Source: Ramlibacter ginsenosidimutans
GTDB lineage: Bacteria; Pseudomonadota; Gammaproteobacteria; Burkholderiales; Burkholderiaceae_C
DNA: 64,000 nucleotides
NCBI RefSeq assembly: GCF_016654015.1
Contig: NZ_JAEPWM010000009.1
Span: 164,661-228,660 of the forward strand
Direction of reading: 5' to 3'
Shown: one piece after another, positions 61,615 through 64,000 of the stretch
How positions within the stretch are numbered: the stretch's first letter is position 1
How the letters are laid out: each line of letters opens with the position of its first letter
The notes under the pieces: generated by a model
Seen by the model: the letters and a program-made list of their open reading frames with translations, nothing else
Told to the model about the DNA's origin: nothing
The model's database searches: none
Made by a program: the position numbers and the translations under genes

Positions 61615-62085
61615 GCGCCGATTGTAGGAACGGCACCGTCGCCCCTCACCTGGCAGGGCGAAGAGGACACGCGTGCGTTCGCCGAACGCCTGGCCGGGCA
61701 CGCCGCGATAGTCGACGCCTTCATCGCGCTGCACGGCGACCTGGGCGCCGGCAAGACCACGCTGGTGCGCCACCTGCTGCGTGCGCTGGGCGCGCAAGGC
61801 CGCATCAAGTCGCCCACCTACGCGCTGGTGGAGCCCTACGAACTGCCGAGCCTCGCGGCGTGGCACTTCGACTTCTACCGGTTCGACGACCCGAAGGAGT
61901 GGGAGGACGCGGGACTGCGCGACCTGTTCGCCAGCGAGGGGCTCAAGATCGCCGAGTGGCCGGAGAAAGCCGCGGGCCTGCTGCCCGTGGCGGACCTCGA
62001 CATCCACATCGCGGTCGACGAGCAGGAGCGCCGGCACGTTCGGCTGCTGGCCCACACCGCGCGGGGCCGGGAGCTGCTCGCATGA
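61594..62085 (+). CDS. tsaE: tRNA threonylcarbamoyladenosine biosynthesis ATPase TsaE
   Basis: Walker A LHGDLGAGKTTLVRHLLRALG, SPTYALVEPY, WHFDFYRFDDPKEWEDAGL and IAEWPEKA are diagnostic for TsaE, which partners TsaB/TsaD in t6A synthesis. The start is unclear: there is no ATG or GTG near the expected N-terminus. A CTG at 61594 has AAAGGA eight nucleotides upstream; in-frame TTG codons lie at 61567 and 61531. With CTG the protein has 163 residues, near the family norm. Confidence 0.9.
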   Translation: MSTVEHHAPIVGTAPSPLTWQGEEDTRAFAERLAGHAAIVDAFIALHGDLGAGKTTLVRHLLRALGAQGRIKSPTYALVEPYELPSLAAWHFDFYRFDDPKEWEDAGLRDLFASEGLKIAEWPEKAAGLLPVADLDIHIAVDEQERRHVRLLAHTARGRELLA

Positions 62086-63416
62086 AGCGCCGCACCCTTT
62101 TGCAATCCGGCAGCGTCGTGCTGCTGCTCGGCGTGCGCGAGATCGCTCTCGGCGCGACCGTGGTCGCGGTGCGGCTGTGGCCCGCGCCCGAGTACACGCG
62201 CCTGACCATCGAGTCCGACGGCCTGCTCGCCAGCCGCATGCACACCACGGCGCAAGGCCTGGTGGTGGACATCGACGGACTGCGGCTCGACCCCACCTTG
62301 CGCGACCTGGTCGCCAAGGTGAAGGCCGACGACCCCTACATCGGCGCGATCCGCATCCTGCAGCACTCGGCCGACACCGTGCGCCTGCAGGTGGACCTGA
62401 AGCAGCCCGCGCTGCCCCAGATGTTCCAGTTGCCGCCGGTGGCCGCGTACCGCAACCGGCTGGTCGTGGACTTCTACCCGCCCAAGCCGGTGGACCCGCT
62501 GGAGGCGCTGATCGCCGAGCGCCTGAAGGACGCGGGACCGGCGCTGCCGCCCGCACCCCCGGCCACTCCGGCGGTGGACCCGCTCGGTGAGCTCATCGCG
62601 CAGCAGATGAAGCGGCCGCCGCCGCTCGCGCCGCCTGGCGGCCGGATGCGTGCCGCCGAAGTGCCCCCGCCCGCGCTCGCTCTCGCCAAGACCGATCGCC
62701 TGATCATCGTCGCGATCGATCCGGGCCACGGCGGCGAAGACCCGGGCGCCATCGGCCCGGCGGGCACGCGCGAGAAGGACGTCGTGCTGCAGATCGCGCA
62801 CCTGCTGCGCGAGCGCATCAACGCGACCAGCATCAAGGGCAGCCCGATGCGCGCCTACCTCACGCGCGACGCCGACTACTTCGTGCCGCTGCACGTGCGC
62901 GTGGACAAGGCGCGGCGCGTGCAGGCCGACCTGTTCATGAGCGTGCATGCCGATGCGTTCATGACGCCCACGGCACGCGGCGCGAGCGTGTTCGCGCTGA
63001 GCCAGAGCGGCGCCTCGAGCACGGCGGCGCGCTGGATGGCCGACAAGGAGAACAAGGCGGACCTGATCGGCGGCCTCAACATCAAGGCGCAGGACGTGCA
63101 CGTCGCGCGCGCGCTGCTGGACATGAGCACCACCGCGCAGATCAACGACAGCCTCAAGCTCGGCGGCGCGCTGCTCGGCGAGATGGGCAGCGTGGGCAGG
63201 CTGCACAAGGGCATGGTCGAACAGGCCGGCTTCGCGGTGCTCAAGGCGCCGGACATTCCCAGCGTACTGGTGGAGACCGCGTTCATCTCCAACCCCGAGG
63301 AAGAAGCGAAGCTGCGCACCGGCGACTACCAGGAGCAGCTCGCCGACGCCCTCGTGCGCGGCATCGACCGCTACTTCGCGCGCAACCCGCCGCTCGCGCG
63401 CAGCCGTCCGCTCTGA
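62082..63416 (+). CDS. amiC: N-acetylmuramoyl-L-alanine amidase AmiC-type
   Basis: 444 residues. A Tat-like signal (MKRRTLLQSGSVVLLLGVRE) is followed by an AMIN domain (about 30-135) that binds septal peptidoglycan, a Pro-rich linker, and a zinc amidase_3 domain from about 205: ligands in DPGHGGEDPGAIG, TREKDVVLQ, SVHADAF and the catalytic Glu in VLVETAFISNPEEE. It splits septal murein in cell division. ATGA overlap with tsaE, a common proteobacterial pair. Confidence 0.94.
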   Translation: MKRRTLLQSGSVVLLLGVREIALGATVVAVRLWPAPEYTRLTIESDGLLASRMHTTAQGLVVDIDGLRLDPTLRDLVAKVKADDPYIGAIRILQHSADTVRLQVDLKQPALPQMFQLPPVAAYRNRLVVDFYPPKPVDPLEALIAERLKDAGPALPPAPPATPAVDPLGELIAQQMKRPPPLAPPGGRMRAAEVPPPALALAKTDRLIIVAIDPGHGGEDPGAIGPAGTREKDVVLQIAHLLRERINATSIKGSPMRAYLTRDADYFVPLHVRVDKARRVQADLFMSVHADAFMTPTARGASVFALSQSGASSTAARWMADKENKADLIGGLNIKAQDVHVARALLDMSTTAQINDSLKLGGALLGEMGSVGRLHKGMVEQAGFAVLKAPDIPSVLVETAFISNPEEEAKLRTGDYQEQLADALVRGIDRYFARNPPLARSRPL

Positions 63417-63440
63417 AGATTGGAGCGATCGGGAACCATC

Positions 63441-63478
63441 AGGGTCGGGACTCTTCGGTCCCGGCCCTTTGTTTTTTT
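63441..63478 (+). terminator. Rho-independent terminator after amiC
   Basis: AGGGTCGGGAC, loop TCTTCG, GTCCCGGCCCT, then TTGTTTTTTT. Lies 25 nt after the amidase stop and ends the tsaE-amiC transcript. Confidence 0.92.
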
Positions 63479-63532
63479 CTTCGCCGATTTCACGGAAGCA
63501 GGAAGACGTGCGCTCTGCGAAGGCCAGTGGAC

Positions 63533-63810
63533 GTCGCGGCAGGCGGCGTGCGGTGCAGGCCCGCTGGGCATCGGTCGGCGGCTGCGCGCGCCGACTCCCC
63601 TGGAAACCGGTCCGGGCGGCGTCGCGCGGCACAACTCGCAGAGAGTTTGCCCGCTGCGCGGCCAAACTCTCTGCTCGGACAAGTGCCGCGGTAGCATGAA
63701 ACGTACGCGCGGCTCGATACGCTGACGCTCTCGTAGCCGCGCTCCGCCGCCCGGACCGGCTTCCAGGCGATGCCCTTCATGCGGGCCTGCACCGCACCGC
63801 CTGCCGCGAC
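63533..63810. repeat. Large nested imperfect palindrome near an IS110-type end
   Basis: Outer arms GTCGCGGCAGGCGG...GCGGTGCAGGCCCGC (63533-63564) and their complement at 63781-63810; middle arms around CTGGAAACCGGTCCGGGCGGC and its complement; an inner 12-bp perfect hairpin GCAGAGAGTTTG/CAAACTCTCTGC (63638-63674). No convincing ORF spans it. The stretch 63479-63897 thus holds structured noncoding DNA, next to a transposase 3' end. Confidence 0.7.
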
Positions 63811-63897
63811 GATGGACAGTCGAGCCCCTGCGGGGAGGACTCACGGGCTTCGTGTCGTTAACCGCCGCGACGCGCCCCGTAGATACTGTGTTCTCCG

Positions 63898-64000
<103 letters not shown>

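Overview
The window is very GC-rich and densely coded, and its gene content points to a betaproteobacterium of the Burkholderiales, most likely Comamonadaceae (Ramlibacter/Variovorax-like). The clues are the block pyrG-kdsA-DUF1330-eno-ftsB, two Bug-type solute-binding proteins, the DUF455 ferritin-like gene and the pairing of dapA with bamC. This placement is inferred from gene content and was not tested by alignment. I saw no rRNA or tRNA gene and no CRISPR array.

Layout. 1-9.8 kb (minus): a chemotaxis operon read in the order two eukaryotic-type Ser/Thr kinases, a two-receiver response regulator, CheY, CheA, CheW, a chemoreceptor, CheR and CheD (CheD runs off the left edge). 10-17.6 kb (plus): transglutaminase / ATP-grasp-alpha-E / transglutaminase, a putative peptide-bond-forming system, then a RidA-family gene. 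17.6-24.8 kb (minus): parE and parC with an acetyltransferase, a lytic transglycosylase and a degenerate GGDEF membrane protein between them. 24.9-44.6 kb: housekeeping genes (MFS, SDR, dapA, bamC, roxA, dut, coaBC, pyrG, kdsA, eno, ftsB, hslO, gamma-carbonic anhydrase) plus a MerR-type regulator with the signature of B12-dependent photoreceptors. 44.6-47 kb: a small accessory island with a frameshifted trypsin-like protease, a GAF protein and two tandem DUF2158 genes.

47.0-56.3 kb holds the most interesting system: an ECF sigma factor and its ChrR-type zinc anti-sigma, two outlying genes (DUF6134, DUF2177), and a seven-gene operon joined by stop/start overlaps: SAM methyltransferase, DUF2878, DUF1295, fatty-acid desaturase, FAD oxidoreductase, DUF1365 and a second cyclopropane-synthase-like methyltransferase. 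The same bipartite promoter motif (GATCCAA, 13 nt, GCGTA) precedes all three transcription units at identical spacing. This supports an autoregulated singlet-oxygen/light response that remodels membrane fatty acids, possibly making methylated or furan fatty acids.

56.4-63.4 kb: two Bug proteins flank xerD, followed by an AEC transporter, queG, tsaE and an amiC-type amidase. The right end is a noncoding stretch with a large nested palindrome and the C-terminus of an IS110-type transposase. Three intergenic regions carry copies of one imperfect palindromic repeat built from CTCTGCG units.
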